Shown piece by piece: positions 1 through 9,539 of a DNA stretch of 64,000 nt. The position numbers and the translations under genes were made by a program. The notes below the pieces were generated by a model, which saw nothing but the letters and a program-made list of their open reading frames with translations, ran no database searches and was not told where the DNA came from. The stretch is taken from assembly GCA_965226915.1 (NCBI GenBank), contig CBDDEJ010000006.1:186001-250000 (forward strand). Direction: 5' to 3'. The stretch is from Io17-Chloro-G2 sp965226915 (lineage in GTDB: Bacteria; Chloroflexota; Dehalococcoidia; Lucifugimonadales; UBA3495). Position 1 is the stretch's first letter; each line of letters begins with the position of its first letter.

Positions 1-696
1 CCCAAAGACGGGTATACCTGGGACGTCCCGGTCCCCGACTACAGGGCGGATTTGAACCCCAACCTGTCGGGCAAAAGGATCGGCGTGGTCAAAGAATTGC
101 TGCACACCAATTTGGTTGACCCGGAGATCCGCAATGCCGTGTTAAAGGCGGCCGATTCTTTGGCGGAACTGGGCGCCCATGTAGAAGAGATATCCGTCCC
201 CATGACCAGCCATTCCAACACCATTTCCAGCGTTTTGAGGGTGGAGGCGCCCACCAACTACCGGGAGCTGATTCGGAACCGGTTGCAGGAGATACAACAC
301 GACAACCGAATCGCCTATCTCACCTGGAGCCTCACCCCGGCCCTGGCCTACTACAAGGCTTTGAAGCTTCGGGGCCTGCTCCGGCAGCAGATCCTTCAGA
401 CCCTTACCGATTTCGATGTGTTGTTGATGCCCACCATGGGGAACGCCGCTCCGAAAATCGAGCCGGACCCCGTCATAGACAGCAAGGAGAACAGCAGCCG
501 AAACCGGTCGAGCATGACCACGTCATTTAGCCTGGCCAGTTGTCCCGCCATCAGCATCAATTGCGGCTTTACCTCAGACAACCTGCCTATCGGCCTCCAA
601 ATCGGCGGCAGGCCCTTTGAAGAACAAACCGTCTTGAACGTGGCATACGCCTACGAGCAAGCCACCGACTGGCGCACCCGTAGACCGCCAATCTAG
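1..696 (+). CDS. Amidase signature family protein, C-terminal part (5' end outside window)
   Basis: The reading frame is open from base 1 and ends with TAG, giving about 231 residues of an amidase-signature hydrolase (amide to acid plus ammonia; same family as GatA). Seen here are the C-terminal landmarks DVLLMPTMGNAAP, then SCPAISINCGF and LPIGLQIGGRPFEE, which form the end of the amidase fold. The Ser-Ser-Lys catalytic part lies upstream, outside the window, so substrate and activity cannot be judged. A TTG inside the frame at 52 is not a plausible start because homology continues upstream of it. The LLM oxidoreductase starts 52 bp downstream on the same strand with its own strong ribosome binding site. 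Confidence 0.85.
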   Translation, partial: PKDGYTWDVPVPDYRADLNPNLSGKRIGVVKELLHTNLVDPEIRNAVLKAADSLAELGAHVEEISVPMTSHSNTISSVLRVEAPTNYRELIRNRLQEIQHDNRIAYLTWSLTPALAYYKALKLRGLLRQQILQTLTDFDVLLMPTMGNAAPKIEPDPVIDSKENSSRNRSSMTTSFSLASCPAISINCGFTSDNLPIGLQIGGRPFEEQTVLNVAYAYEQATDWRTRRPPI

Positions 697-748
697 CAAG
701 TTAATCAAGATCGAAACTAGATTCGATTCCCGCCATTAGGAGGCAACC

Positions 749-1597
749 ATGGATTTTGGCGCAATGATGTTCGCCACGGATTATGCCATCCGCCCCGATG
801 ACCTAGCTAAATTGTTGGAAGACCGGGGGTTTGAATCCTTTTGGGTTCCGGAACATTCCCATATACCCGCGGAACGGACTAGTCCATGGCCGGGTGGAGG
901 CGACCTCCCGAAAGAGTATTGGCACTCGTACGACCCGTTCGTGGCCCTGACCGCCGCCGCCGCTGTCACGACTAACTTGAAACTCGGTACGGGGATCTGC
1001 TTGGTTATTGAGCGGGATCCCATCATGATGGCGAAAGAGGTCGCCAGCCTGGACTACCTTTCCAACGGGCGTTTCATCTTCGGTATCGGCGGCGGTTGGA
1101 ACGCTGAGGAAATGGCGAATCACGGAACCCGGTTCCGCAGCCGCTGGCGGTTGCTTAGGGAGCGGATACTCGCCATGAAAGAGATCTGGACCCAAGAGGA
1201 GCCGGAGTACCACGGTGAGTTCGTAAACTTCGACAAGATGTGGGCCTACCCCAAGCCTGTGCAGCGACCCCATCCGCCAATCCTGATGGGCGGCGACGGC
1301 GCGACCACTTTTGACCGAGTGGTTGAGTTTTGCGACGGTTGGATGCCCATCAGCGGCCGGCTCGCCCAGGGACCTAGCCTAGCCGAGAAGATCGCCATGC
1401 TGTGCCGCCAGGCCGAAGACGCGGGGCGGGACCCGGCGTCGATCAACATCACCACCTTTGGAGGACGCCCAGACGCAGACGCAGTAGCTAGGCTGGAGGA
1501 AGCCGGGGTGAACCGTGTCATCTTCGGGTTGCCCTCGGCTGAGAAAGACACCGTGATGCCCCTCATTGACGAGTGCGCCAAGTTTATTAATGCCTGA
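749..1597 (+). CDS. LLM class F420-dependent oxidoreductase
   Basis: A 282-residue bacterial-luciferase-like monooxygenase/oxidoreductase of the F420-dependent type. An AGGAGG site sits just upstream of ATG 749. Recognisable features are the N-terminal FWVPEHSHIP strand-loop, the central LGTGICLVIERDP strand followed by the SNGRFIFGIGGGWN cofactor loop, and the KPVQRPHPPILMGG segment typical of the family. The (beta/alpha)8 barrel looks complete and of normal length. Substrate cannot be deduced; these enzymes are commonly amplified in SAR202-like genomes and linked to oxidation of recalcitrant organics (family knowledge). The convergent MqnA/D-like gene ends 21 bp away on the other strand. 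Confidence 0.9.
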   Translation: MDFGAMMFATDYAIRPDDLAKLLEDRGFESFWVPEHSHIPAERTSPWPGGGDLPKEYWHSYDPFVALTAAAAVTTNLKLGTGICLVIERDPIMMAKEVASLDYLSNGRFIFGIGGGWNAEEMANHGTRFRSRWRLLRERILAMKEIWTQEEPEYHGEFVNFDKMWAYPKPVQRPHPPILMGGDGATTFDRVVEFCDGWMPISGRLAQGPSLAEKIAMLCRQAEDAGRDPASINITTFGGRPDADAVARLEEAGVNRVIFGLPSAEKDTVMPLIDECAKFINA

Positions 1598-1617
1598 TAT
1601 CGCGTCAGGATCGGCGG

Positions 1618-2385
1618 TTATCTCCCGCCAGCGCCGAGTTTGTTCAAGTGCTCTGTGAACAGGTCAATGGCCTTCTGTTCGGTCACGCCCATGTAAAAGC
1701 GAAGGCTTTGGATGTGCTCCAGCACGTCCTTAGGCAACATGAACAGGTCGTCCCGGGGGCCGGACATCTTGTACAGATTGTCCAGCCAGTCTTCCTGCCC
1801 GACGAACATTGCGTCTTCCAATTGGGAGGCATCCGCGCGGTCCATGTCTGAGCGCACCATCCAGCGGCAGAACACGAAGGGCAGGCCGGTCCATTCACGC
1901 CATTCTTCCGCCAGGTCGTATTTGTGGGGAAAACCCCTCAAGCCCCGGCGGCGCCGCAGAGCCTGATTGCCGACTAGAAGCGACGCATCTTGGGTCCCCG
2001 GACCATCGTTTGAATCCACGAAGGCGCCGGGCTCGACCCCATGTTTAGCGGTCAGCAGGATTTTCAAAAGACTCCGCGACGTGGAAGCCTCTTCCGGGAG
2101 GGCGATGCTTGATCCGCTCAATTCGGCGATGGGTTTTTTTGAATGAAGGACGCTAACGCCCGAATTGCCGACGGCGGTGATGCAGAAGCCGGATACCGGT
2201 TGAAAGCGATCACCCAAGCGGATGCAATCAATCAAAGGGACCGGCCCTGAGTCGATTTCACCGTTGCTGAGAGCCGAAGCGGTAGTGTTGGACCCCATAT
2301 TCAAAAGCTGAATGCCCCGGCGGTCCATGTCGTAATAAAAAGGCTCGCACCCCAAGTAGGGGATGCGGGCAACGGTTATGGCCAT
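1618..2385 (-). CDS. MqnA/MqnD-like periplasmic-binding-fold protein
   Basis: A 255-residue protein with the N-terminal VARIPYLGCEPFYYDM and a GEIDSGPVPLIDCIRLGDRF segment, matching the MqnA/MqnD family of the futalosine menaquinone pathway (substrate-binding-protein fold; MqnA dehydrates chorismate, MqnD opens cyclic dehypoxanthinyl futalosine). No other mqn gene is present in the window, and the gene sits at the end of a minus-strand block of DUF1501/DUF1800/NHL genes, so it may be a paralogue with another ligand rather than a menaquinone enzyme. No signal peptide is visible, consistent with a cytoplasmic protein. Confidence 0.7.
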   Translation of the reverse strand: MAITVARIPYLGCEPFYYDMDRRGIQLLNMGSNTTASALSNGEIDSGPVPLIDCIRLGDRFQPVSGFCITAVGNSGVSVLHSKKPIAELSGSSIALPEEASTSRSLLKILLTAKHGVEPGAFVDSNDGPGTQDASLLVGNQALRRRRGLRGFPHKYDLAEEWREWTGLPFVFCRWMVRSDMDRADASQLEDAMFVGQEDWLDNLYKMSGPRDDLFMLPKDVLEHIQSLRFYMGVTEQKAIDLFTEHLNKLGAGGR

Positions 2386-2531
2386 GGGCTATCGTCCCTA
2401 TCTGTTGACATCAGTATTACCGGTCAAGATTAGCTCACAGGCAACTGGACGGCAACCCATTGAGGGCCGGCTTCCTTTATCGGCAGGCTATTATACGAAT
2501 CGGGCGCAGTCCCCATCCTGCGCCAATGCGG

Positions 2532-2941
2532 CTAGACCACCACGATAGCTTCTTCCAACGCGTACTTCCCTTCAGCCACCACCCATTCGTCCGTCTGCGG
2601 TTCAAACATCAAGTGCCCTTGTGGCAGGAATATGATGTTCCAGGCGTGTTGCGGATTCCAAATGAGGCCGACTGCTGTCAGGCCGTAGAAGCCGGTCATG
2701 TGGGCGAAGAACACCCTAGCGAAGTCGTCGCAGTCGAAGGTGGCCTTAGCCCACACTTTTTTATCGGTCCAGTCGGCTTTGACCACGTTCAACCACTGCG
2801 TGGGGGTGACGGTGGTGTAGTTCAGGTCCAAAAAAGGTGGTAGTTTTTCACTCCCAAATCGAAGAGTGTTTCCCCGACTAAGAACGACGAAATCGTGACG
2901 GGTCTTAGGCTGCTTCTTAGGATGTCCGCTGCGGTAGTCAT
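2532..2941 (-). pseudogene. MOA-C/papain-like protein with a frameshift in a T run
   Basis: Two frames together make one protein of about 136 residues. The first frame starts at ATG 2941 behind GGGAGAAATTACTA and reads MTTAADILRSSLRPV to KNYHLF. The second reads DLNYTTVTPTQWLNVVKADW to the end. They meet at the run of T (minus strand) near 2830-2836, and one extra T would join them. The second half has DCDDFA, then HAWN and FEPQT, the layout of the cysteine-protease-like C-terminal domain first seen in the MOA lectin. The Cys and His are retained. Function is unknown here. The frameshift may be real or a homopolymer sequencing error. Confidence 0.6.
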
Positions 2942-3071
2942 TAGTAATTTCTCCCAATTCCGTTTGCGGCGAATCCGGGTCGCCTCTTCCCTACAAAGGA
3001 GAAGGCCCCACTCCTGGCATCGGTCGGAACCGCCGGTGGGGCCTTCCATAGTCCTTGACTGTCGCGAATAT

Positions 3072-4106
3072 TTACAAACGGGGACCCGCAAAGGTTGGCG
3101 ATTGCTTGCGGAAGACCTGGATGCGGTTGCGCGGGCCTTCACAGACGAAAACCATGTTGTTTTCGTCGACGGAGATTCCCGACGGCGCCCAGAACAATCT
3201 CTCCCGATCCAAGCCCTGAGCTCTATCCCGCTCGCCCCACATCTCGGGGTTGGCGTCCAGCTTGTCCTTACCCCATTTGGATACCCCGGCGTTCCCGGTG
3301 TCCAACGTGACAAAGGAGCCATCGGCGTCGAAAACCTGGATTCGGTCGTTGAGCCAATCGGCCACGTAGATGATGCCCTCCTTATCGACGGCGACATCGG
3401 TGGGCCGGTTGAATTCCCCTTCGCCTGACCCAGAGGAGCCGAACTTCATCAAGAATGTTCCGTCGGGGCTAAACTTTTGGATGCGGTCGTTGCGCCAGTC
3501 CGCCACGTACACATTACCCCGGTTGTCTATGTCGATGCCCCAGGGCATGTCGAACTCGCCTTCGCCGCTTCCTTGGCTGCCCCACTTCGCCAAGAACTTG
3601 CCGTCTTTGGTGAATTTCTGAACCCGGTTGTTCAAACTATCCACGATGAAGAGGTTGTCGTCCTTGTCGAAAGCCATCCCCGAAGGACGGTCCAACTCGC
3701 CGTCGCCATCGCCTTTGCGCTCCTCCCACTTGGCCAGGAATTCGCCGTCCTTGCTAAAGATGGATATCCTGTTGAGCCATTCGTCGGAAACGTAGACGTT
3801 TTGTTGGCTGTCGATGGCGATACAGGTGGGCCACACCAAGGAACCATCTTCGAAGTTATATTCGTGTGGTCCCTGTTGGCCGACGCCCCGGGCGAATACG
3901 TTCACGTATTCTTCGTCCACGGTGCATACAGCAATACGCGTGCCTTCCGGCCGGTACTCCGATGAGCGGCACAGCACGTACATCAGGTCGCCTTCGCCCC
4001 TAGCCATGTTTATAGGGTAGGTGAAACCGGGACCGAACTGCTCACCCCGGCCTATGGTGTGGCTGTATTGCAGATTCATATGTGAGATTTGGGTGCTCGT
4101 AGTCAT
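3072..4106 (-). CDS. NHL-repeat beta-propeller protein
   Basis: A 344-residue protein built from repeated NHL blades. Repeats such as RPSGMAFDKDDNLFIVDSLN, MPWGIDIDNRGNVYVADWRN and RPTDVAVDKEGIIYVADWLN follow one another at about 45-residue spacing, each followed by NRVQKF, DRIQKF or DRIQVF. About five to six blades can be counted, enough for a closed propeller. No signal peptide or membrane segment is seen. It lies 55 bp downstream of the DUF1501 gene and is probably cotranscribed. NHL propellers usually bind ligands or partner proteins and can be lactonase-like; nothing in this sequence identifies a catalytic site. Confidence 0.85.
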   Translation of the reverse strand: MTTSTQISHMNLQYSHTIGRGEQFGPGFTYPINMARGEGDLMYVLCRSSEYRPEGTRIAVCTVDEEYVNVFARGVGQQGPHEYNFEDGSLVWPTCIAIDSQQNVYVSDEWLNRISIFSKDGEFLAKWEERKGDGDGELDRPSGMAFDKDDNLFIVDSLNNRVQKFTKDGKFLAKWGSQGSGEGEFDMPWGIDIDNRGNVYVADWRNDRIQKFSPDGTFLMKFGSSGSGEGEFNRPTDVAVDKEGIIYVADWLNDRIQVFDADGSFVTLDTGNAGVSKWGKDKLDANPEMWGERDRAQGLDRERLFWAPSGISVDENNMVFVCEGPRNRIQVFRKQSPTFAGPRL

Positions 4107-4160
4107 ATTTACCTCGTAATAAGTTGATTCGCAATTACTCGGGACCGGGCCCAGCAGACA

Positions 4161-5294
4161 CTAAATAAAGTCCATCTGCTCAAAGGCGCCGTTGACTATG
4201 GGCTTGGAATCCAGATGCAACCACTTTTCCAACAGCGTGGCGTACATGCCGCGGAAATCGTTGTTGTATTGGAGGTCGCCTTCGTTTAGTTTGTCCGCGT
4301 CCAGAGACGGGTATTCGCCGTACAATCCGCCCTTGACCGCGTCTCCTATCACAAACGCCACTCCGCCGGCGCCGTGGTCGGTGCCGGAGCCGTTGTCGTG
4401 GACCCGGCGGCCGAACTCGCTGAACACCAACAGGACCACGTTCTCGCCTGCGTTGTGCTCTTTCAAGTCGTCGTAGAAGTCGGCCACGGCGCTGGACGTC
4501 TCGGCCCACAGTCTGGTGTGGTTCGCCAACTCTCCGGCGTGGGTGTCAAAGCTGTTGTAGGGAGCCGTGGTGTACAAAACCCGGGTCCCCAACTCCGCAA
4601 TGTGAACCTGGGCGATATTCCTCATGTATTGGGCTACCGTATCGGCGCCATATTCCACCGTTGAAGAATACGACTCTGGCGCCACGCTCAGGATGTCGGC
4701 CCCCTTCAGGGCGTCCAAGCCCGTGTGGGCAAAGTAGTCAAGCACCGTGCCCTGGCCGATCATCGGGGAATAGACCCGGGAAAACACGTCCAGAGCCTTG
4801 TTCCGCTGATCTTCCAACTCGATGCCGGTCAGCACGCCGTAACTTTCCAGGTTGCCCACGGAAGCAACGGGCACGCCGGGCGCCACCAGGGCCCGCGGAA
4901 GGCCGCGCCCGAAGTTCACACCGGTCAGCACGTTGTCTTTATTGGGGTCCAGGTCTAAGATCGTCCGGCCCAGCCAACCCTCATCGCCGACCTTCTCGTT
5001 TTCGCAAGTGTGCCAGATGTCCATGGAACGGAAATGGGAGCGGCTGGCGGACGGGTAACCGATGCCCTGGATTATGGCGATGTTTCCTTCCTCGTAAAGC
5101 CGTTTGATAGGCGCCATAGCCGGGTTGAAACCAATCTTATCGTTGATCGGAAGAACTTGATCTTCAGGTATCCTCACCAGGGGCCGGTTATCATTGTAAA
5201 GGGGGTCGGTATAAGGGATTATGGTATTCAGACCATCGTTGCCCCCCGACAACTGGAGCACCACCAGCACAGGATCTTTTTTGGTGGACGTCAT
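4161..5294 (-). CDS. DUF1501 family protein
   Basis: A 377-residue DUF1501 protein. It begins with VLQLSGGNDGLNTIIPY, has the SHFRSMDIWHT motif in the N-terminal third, then SFDTHAGELANHTRLW and FSEFGRRVHDNGSGTDHGAG near the C-terminal side, all hallmarks of this sulfatase/alkaline-phosphatase-like family. DUF1501 proteins often carry a Tat signal; none is seen at this start, so it may be cytoplasmic or the start may be downstream of a lost leader. It is directly downstream of a DUF1800 gene, the standard partner arrangement, and upstream of the NHL gene. The biochemical role of the pair is not established. Confidence 0.9.
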   Translation of the reverse strand: MTSTKKDPVLVVLQLSGGNDGLNTIIPYTDPLYNDNRPLVRIPEDQVLPINDKIGFNPAMAPIKRLYEEGNIAIIQGIGYPSASRSHFRSMDIWHTCENEKVGDEGWLGRTILDLDPNKDNVLTGVNFGRGLPRALVAPGVPVASVGNLESYGVLTGIELEDQRNKALDVFSRVYSPMIGQGTVLDYFAHTGLDALKGADILSVAPESYSSTVEYGADTVAQYMRNIAQVHIAELGTRVLYTTAPYNSFDTHAGELANHTRLWAETSSAVADFYDDLKEHNAGENVVLLVFSEFGRRVHDNGSGTDHGAGGVAFVIGDAVKGGLYGEYPSLDADKLNEGDLQYNNDFRGMYATLLEKWLHLDSKPIVNGAFEQMDFI

Positions 5295-5371
5295 TACTCA
5301 TCTCCGTATTAGCTGTCAGCGATCAGCCTTCAGCTTTTCTACCGCCGTGGACCGATCGCCGATAGCTCAAT

Positions 5372-6778
5372 TTACGCGAATAGGTATTCCGTGGTGGCTA
5401 CGATGGACTGGAGCATCTGCCCAACCCGAGTACCGAAGTCCTCGTCGCCGGTGCGCAGCTCGCCTTCGCCGGTGGCCAGCGCGACCAACTCGTTGCGGGT
5501 GACATCAGCGAGTACGTAAGCCCCCAGCATTTCCAGACATCCATCCACCAACCGCTCCGCGGACAAGACAGGTCCTCCTGAACTCAACCGCTTGATGATG
5601 GCCTGAATTCCGGGAAGGCTGGTGTTTCCAACCGCGTCGGCCGTGAAGTTGATTCGCTCCACCAGGGTCCCGCTATCGATCCATTCCCGGCCGGTGTGCC
5701 AACCCTCGACGGTGGGCGGGTTCATCAGATCTTGTCCCATATAGCGGATGTTAAGGGCCATGGCGTTCATGCCAGGCCTGGGGGTGGTGAAGTCGCCAAC
5801 CAGCCGCATGGTGCCCACTACCGTCTCGGTGGGGCTCTTTACCTTGGTGAAGCGGGCGTCTTTGAAAGCATCGGTGTTAAACAGCACCTGGAGCATGGAT
5901 CGGATGTCGTAGTTGGAACGGAAGTATTCGTCTTCCAACATCTGGATCGTTTCCGGGCTCGCCGGAGGAGTGTTCTCCCAAGCGGGCACCTGGGGCTCAT
6001 CGGCCACAAAGAAGTTGAATAGGTGGCGGGCGATGAACCTGGCTGTGCCGGGCTGCCTAGCGATGATATTTACGATATCCTCACCGTTCCAGTTCCCGGT
6101 CTCACCTAGGAAGGTCTTCTCCTCATTATCATGGTCGCTTGGGTCGTAAATGAACTTGGCTTCGTACTTGCCGTAGGGATATCTGGGAATGGAGTTGGTT
6201 ACAGTCCAACCGGTGAAGGACCGCGCGCATTCTTTGACATCGTCCTCTGAGTAATTGGCCTGGCCGTCCATCCCAACGCCCATCGAGAACAACTCCAGCA
6301 GCTCGCGGCCCCAGTTCTCGTTGATGGCGTCTTTGTGGCTCATGCAGTTGTCCAAGTAGAAAACCATGGCCGGGTCCTTGGCCAAACCCTGCAATAGATT
6401 GTCGAATTTGCCCAAACCGTCCCGCCGGAACATGTCGAATTCGAGTTGTTGCTGCCTGGGATACTCGCACTTGGCGTGGCCGGTGCAGAAAATCTGGTGC
6501 CAGAACAGGGTGATCTTCTCTTCCAGAGGGCGCTTGGTGTTAATCATACGGAAGGCCCATTCTTCCTGCTGCCCTTCGAGGCCGGCCTGGGAAACCCACT
6601 GGGGTTGATAACGCATCATCAAGTCCCGTTCGATCTCCGGCTGTTCTTCCGGATGGAGCAACTCGTGGACCGTCGCTTCGTAACCCTTGGCGGCGCGAGC
6701 TTCCAACTCTTCATAGGTGGCCCCGAAGCCGGCGCGACGCATAAAGTGGGCGATTAACGCGATATCCTTGTTTGCCAT
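5372..6778 (-). CDS. DUF1800 family protein
   Basis: A 468-residue DUF1800 protein. I place the start at ATG 6778 (MANKDIALIAHFMRRAGF) because AGGAGGGCAGGA precedes it; an upstream ATG at 6799 lacks such a site. Diagnostic motifs include HFMRRAGFGAT, KITLFWHQIFCTGHAK, LLELFSMGVG and NPPTVEGWHTGREWI. Together with the DUF1501 gene 77 bp downstream it forms the common DUF1800-DUF1501 pair. Proteins of this pair are widespread in Planctomycetes, Proteobacteria and Chloroflexota and have no assigned reaction. It appears to be the first gene of a five-gene minus-strand unit running to 1618. Confidence 0.9.
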   Translation of the reverse strand: MANKDIALIAHFMRRAGFGATYEELEARAAKGYEATVHELLHPEEQPEIERDLMMRYQPQWVSQAGLEGQQEEWAFRMINTKRPLEEKITLFWHQIFCTGHAKCEYPRQQQLEFDMFRRDGLGKFDNLLQGLAKDPAMVFYLDNCMSHKDAINENWGRELLELFSMGVGMDGQANYSEDDVKECARSFTGWTVTNSIPRYPYGKYEAKFIYDPSDHDNEEKTFLGETGNWNGEDIVNIIARQPGTARFIARHLFNFFVADEPQVPAWENTPPASPETIQMLEDEYFRSNYDIRSMLQVLFNTDAFKDARFTKVKSPTETVVGTMRLVGDFTTPRPGMNAMALNIRYMGQDLMNPPTVEGWHTGREWIDSGTLVERINFTADAVGNTSLPGIQAIIKRLSSGGPVLSAERLVDGCLEMLGAYVLADVTRNELVALATGEGELRTGDEDFGTRVGQMLQSIVATTEYLFA

Positions 6779-6799
6779 TCCTGCCCTCCTTTGAACCAT

Positions 6800-7260
6800 T
6801 ATAAGTTGATAGTGAGTTTACGAGCCTGAATGCCAGGTGTCAAGCTCTACCAACAGCAAACCATCGCCAACCGTCCGCCTCGCAGTCTGGCAAGGCAACA
6901 TTCGCAACGTGACGACGACAGCAACATAATATTCCAGGCTCAAGATGAGGTCAACATTGTTATTGAAGTCACAATCAACGGTTTCCGTTGATATGCTTCA
7001 ATATCATGGGGTTTCAAGGGGATTCCTTCCGGTTCAAAGAGAGCCTGCGCAGACAAGGGCAAGCCTCTTCCTAGAATTCTTCCAGTGGAGGACCACCTCA
7101 TCATCACAAGCCCCAAGGATGGGTGACTTTTCGGTCATCACAGTGGGTGGCATTTGGGTTGATAAACACAATTTTCGAGACCGCCGGTTTGTAGATAATG
7201 TAAGCTGTATCGGGAACGAATGGGATATTAGCTGGAGATTTGAGATTAAGGATCACGAAT
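6800..7260. other. Intergenic region between divergent transcription units
   Basis: About 460 bp separate the divergently transcribed DUF1800 and monooxygenase genes. I find no coding frame with recognisable homology, no RNA gene and no clear repeat. It presumably holds the two promoters, but I cannot point to convincing boxes. Confidence 0.5.
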
Positions 7261-8412
7261 ATGCAAAGTGGGTCAACATTGAGCGATTTTATCTCAGCCA
7301 TTCGAAGCCTGGCGCCGCTCATTGCCGAACATCGTCAGACCTTTGATCGTGACCGCCGCCTACCCGAGCAAGTGTTCACGGCTTTGGCAGAGACGAACTT
7401 GTTTCGACTCTGGCTGCCGAAAAGCCTCGTTGGTCCGCAGCTTTCTCCGCTGGAATTCATGGAGGTAGTCGAGGAAGCTGCCGCAATTGATGGCTCAGTG
7501 GGATGGCTGGTGGGTAACGGGGCAGGAATGAGTCGAGTGGCCGGGTATCTTGATCCGGCGGTATCGCGTGAAATGTTCGAAGATCCCAAATCGTTCGTGG
7601 TAAGTGGAACAATGCCGAACGGAGTCGCCACCCCGTGTGATGGTGGATATTTCGTTTCCGGCCACTGGACGTTTGGAAGTGGTAGCACCCATGCCAACTG
7701 GTACATGGGTCTGTGCCGCGTGGCTGAGGTTGACGGAAATGCACACCCACGAATGGTCGCCTGCTATTTTCCTGCTCGTGAAACGACGCTCATTGATACG
7801 TGGCATGTGTCCGGTTTGAAAGCGACGGGTAGCAATGACTTCACGGTCGAAGAGATCTTCGTGCCCGAGCAGTATTCCCATCCACAACTCGGCGGTCGGG
7901 TAACCGTAGACGATGTGCTTTATCGTATACCTTGGGGCTCGATTTTCCCCTGGACCGTTGCCGTTGTTCCGCTCGGCATAGCGCTTGGGGCGATGACCTG
8001 CGCTGCTGATATCGCGAGCCGAAAAGCGCGTCGAGGTAGCGAAGTACTGCTGCGCGACCGGGAAACTATCCAGCTGAAATGGGGCAGATGCGAGGCTCTG
8101 ATCAGGGCCGCAAGGGCTTTTTTGATAGACGCAATGAAGACACTGATGGCCGCAGTGGATATTGGTGGTGATTCCTTGGTCGCTGCTCGGGTTGGATTTC
8201 GTTTGGCTTGCACTCACGCTGCAGAATCGGCGCGCACAGTATTGGACAATGTCACGGCGATGCTTGGAGCTGTCTCAATCTTCGAGACTACGATTATCGA
8301 ACGATGCCAGCGTGACGTCCAAGCGGCAGCGAAGCATATTGCAATGAGTCCTAATAACTACATTATGGGCGGCCGCTCGGCGCTTGGATTGGACTCTGGA
8401 CCAATGTTCTGA
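7261..8412 (+). CDS. Acyl-CoA-dehydrogenase-fold flavin monooxygenase (HsaA/DszC-like)
   Basis: A 383-residue protein of the acyl-CoA dehydrogenase superfamily, in the branch that holds two-component FMN/FAD monooxygenases. I start at ATG 7261 (MQSGSTLSDFISAIRSLAPL) with AAGGA eight bases before; an in-frame TTG at 7240 is less likely. N-terminal helical domain FDRDRRLPEQVFTALAETN, middle beta domain with SGHWTFGSGSTHANWYMG and WHVSGLKATGSNDFTVEEIF, and C-terminal helical bundle are all present. The WHVSG(M/L)xxTGS pattern is typical of HsaA-like and DszC-like oxygenases. The reductase partner is not in the window. Substrate unknown; an aromatic or hydrophobic compound is likely. Confidence 0.8.
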   Translation: MQSGSTLSDFISAIRSLAPLIAEHRQTFDRDRRLPEQVFTALAETNLFRLWLPKSLVGPQLSPLEFMEVVEEAAAIDGSVGWLVGNGAGMSRVAGYLDPAVSREMFEDPKSFVVSGTMPNGVATPCDGGYFVSGHWTFGSGSTHANWYMGLCRVAEVDGNAHPRMVACYFPARETTLIDTWHVSGLKATGSNDFTVEEIFVPEQYSHPQLGGRVTVDDVLYRIPWGSIFPWTVAVVPLGIALGAMTCAADIASRKARRGSEVLLRDRETIQLKWGRCEALIRAARAFLIDAMKTLMAAVDIGGDSLVAARVGFRLACTHAAESARTVLDNVTAMLGAVSIFETTIIERCQRDVQAAAKHIAMSPNNYIMGGRSALGLDSGPMF

Positions 8413-8521
8413 TTAGTGGGTCGCGACCGGGGACAAGCGTGTTGAACCTTGATGTGCTCTTCTGCCAGGGGAAATCCCCGTTGATAACTCCTCCGATTAT
8501 GGCGGTGGTCATGCTTCCAGT

Positions 8522-8981
8522 GTGGTTGGCTCATGCAAGCGTGAGGGTATACCGAAGCCTGTTTACCTCGAAAGAATGAAGCATGCCCCTGGGCAACGAA
8601 GCGCGTTAGACATGATTGATTACTTGGGTGGAATTATCCGGGAATGTCCGAGAAAACCCAAGAGACGACCTGGCAAGTGCTCTGGTGGCTGCCGAAGAGC
8701 AGGGCGACGCATTCAGCGAGGAAGAACTCTACGCCATGTCCGTCCTGCTGCAAATCGGTGGCCACAAGACCACGACCAAGCTGATTGGAAACGGCCTGCT
8801 GGCCCTGCTCCAGAACCCCGAGGAGATGCAGAAGCCCAAGGACAACCCCTCCTTGATGAAGACTGCCGTCGAGGATGCGAGCATCATGTGGAGGAAATAC
8901 CTCCACCGTGAAGGACGGAGCCTCGTCCAAAGTGATATAGGCAGCGTACCCATTGACGTCTTGGGCGACCCTTGTGAGTAA
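8522..8981 (+). pseudogene. Cytochrome P450 fragment (I-helix region)
   Basis: Remnant of a bacterial P450. In one frame MIDYLGGIIRE is followed, after a frameshift near 8640-8660, by ENPRDDLASALVAAEEQGD, FSEEELYAMSVLLQIGGHK and then NPEEMQKPKDNPSLMKTAVE, which is the part from helix H/I to helix K. The oxygen-binding motif, normally (A/G)GxE/DTT, reads GGHKTTT, so the acidic residue has become Lys. Homology stops just after the helix-K entry and the haem-binding Cys region is absent. Both termini are missing and the gene cannot give an active enzyme. Confidence 0.75.
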
Positions 8982-9006
8982 CTACTCAGCCAGATCTAGA
9001 TTGGCC

Positions 9007-9354
9007 TTATCGCCGCCTATAAAATCGTCGCTTACGTTTGAATCCACAACCGATATTCCAAAAATTATCCGGTCGTCCTCTGTGAAGACCATTAATGGAT
9101 GACCCAGCTGTGGTCTTTAGACTGAGATAGACCGTGACAGCATGGCGTTGGTATCCAAGACCTCGCTCAATTATGCGGGACAGAGTCTTTGAGGGCTGCC
9201 AGATGTCCCAATCACTATCGAACTCTCCGTCAAGCGGTTGAAACTCCAGTTCATTCTCACTAGATTCGCGGTCGACCCACTCGTTGATGGACCAATCTAT
9301 TGTTTCCCGATCGCGGAGCCGGGACGCGACGTAAACTTCAAGTGATAACGCCAT
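9007..9354 (-). CDS. Small hypothetical protein
   Basis: A 115-residue protein starting MALSLEVYVASRLRDRETID behind a GGGGAGG site at suitable spacing. It is acidic in its first half and ends in a very basic tail (GCGFKRKRRFYRRR). I do not recognise a family. The good ribosome binding site and composition similar to neighbouring genes support a real gene, but I cannot suggest a role. It stands alone between a P450 pseudogene and a NIPSNAP gene. Confidence 0.45.
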   Translation of the reverse strand: MALSLEVYVASRLRDRETIDWSINEWVDRESSENELEFQPLDGEFDSDWDIWQPSKTLSRIIERGLGYQRHAVTVYLSLKTTAGSSINGLHRGRPDNFWNIGCGFKRKRRFYRRR

Positions 9355-9539
9355 TGGCCTCCCCGTTCCAATCTCTTGTTGTTGTGGCCCGGTAACCGCT
9401 TAAACCCGGTTCCAATCCGTATTTTTCTGCAAGGCGCCCAACAATGATCGATTAACAATGTTTCTCTGTGATAAACCGGGAGTCCGAGAATACGAAAAAT
9501 CTGCGGTTCTGTTTATTTTCGAGTCCCTCTCTCAGCGGA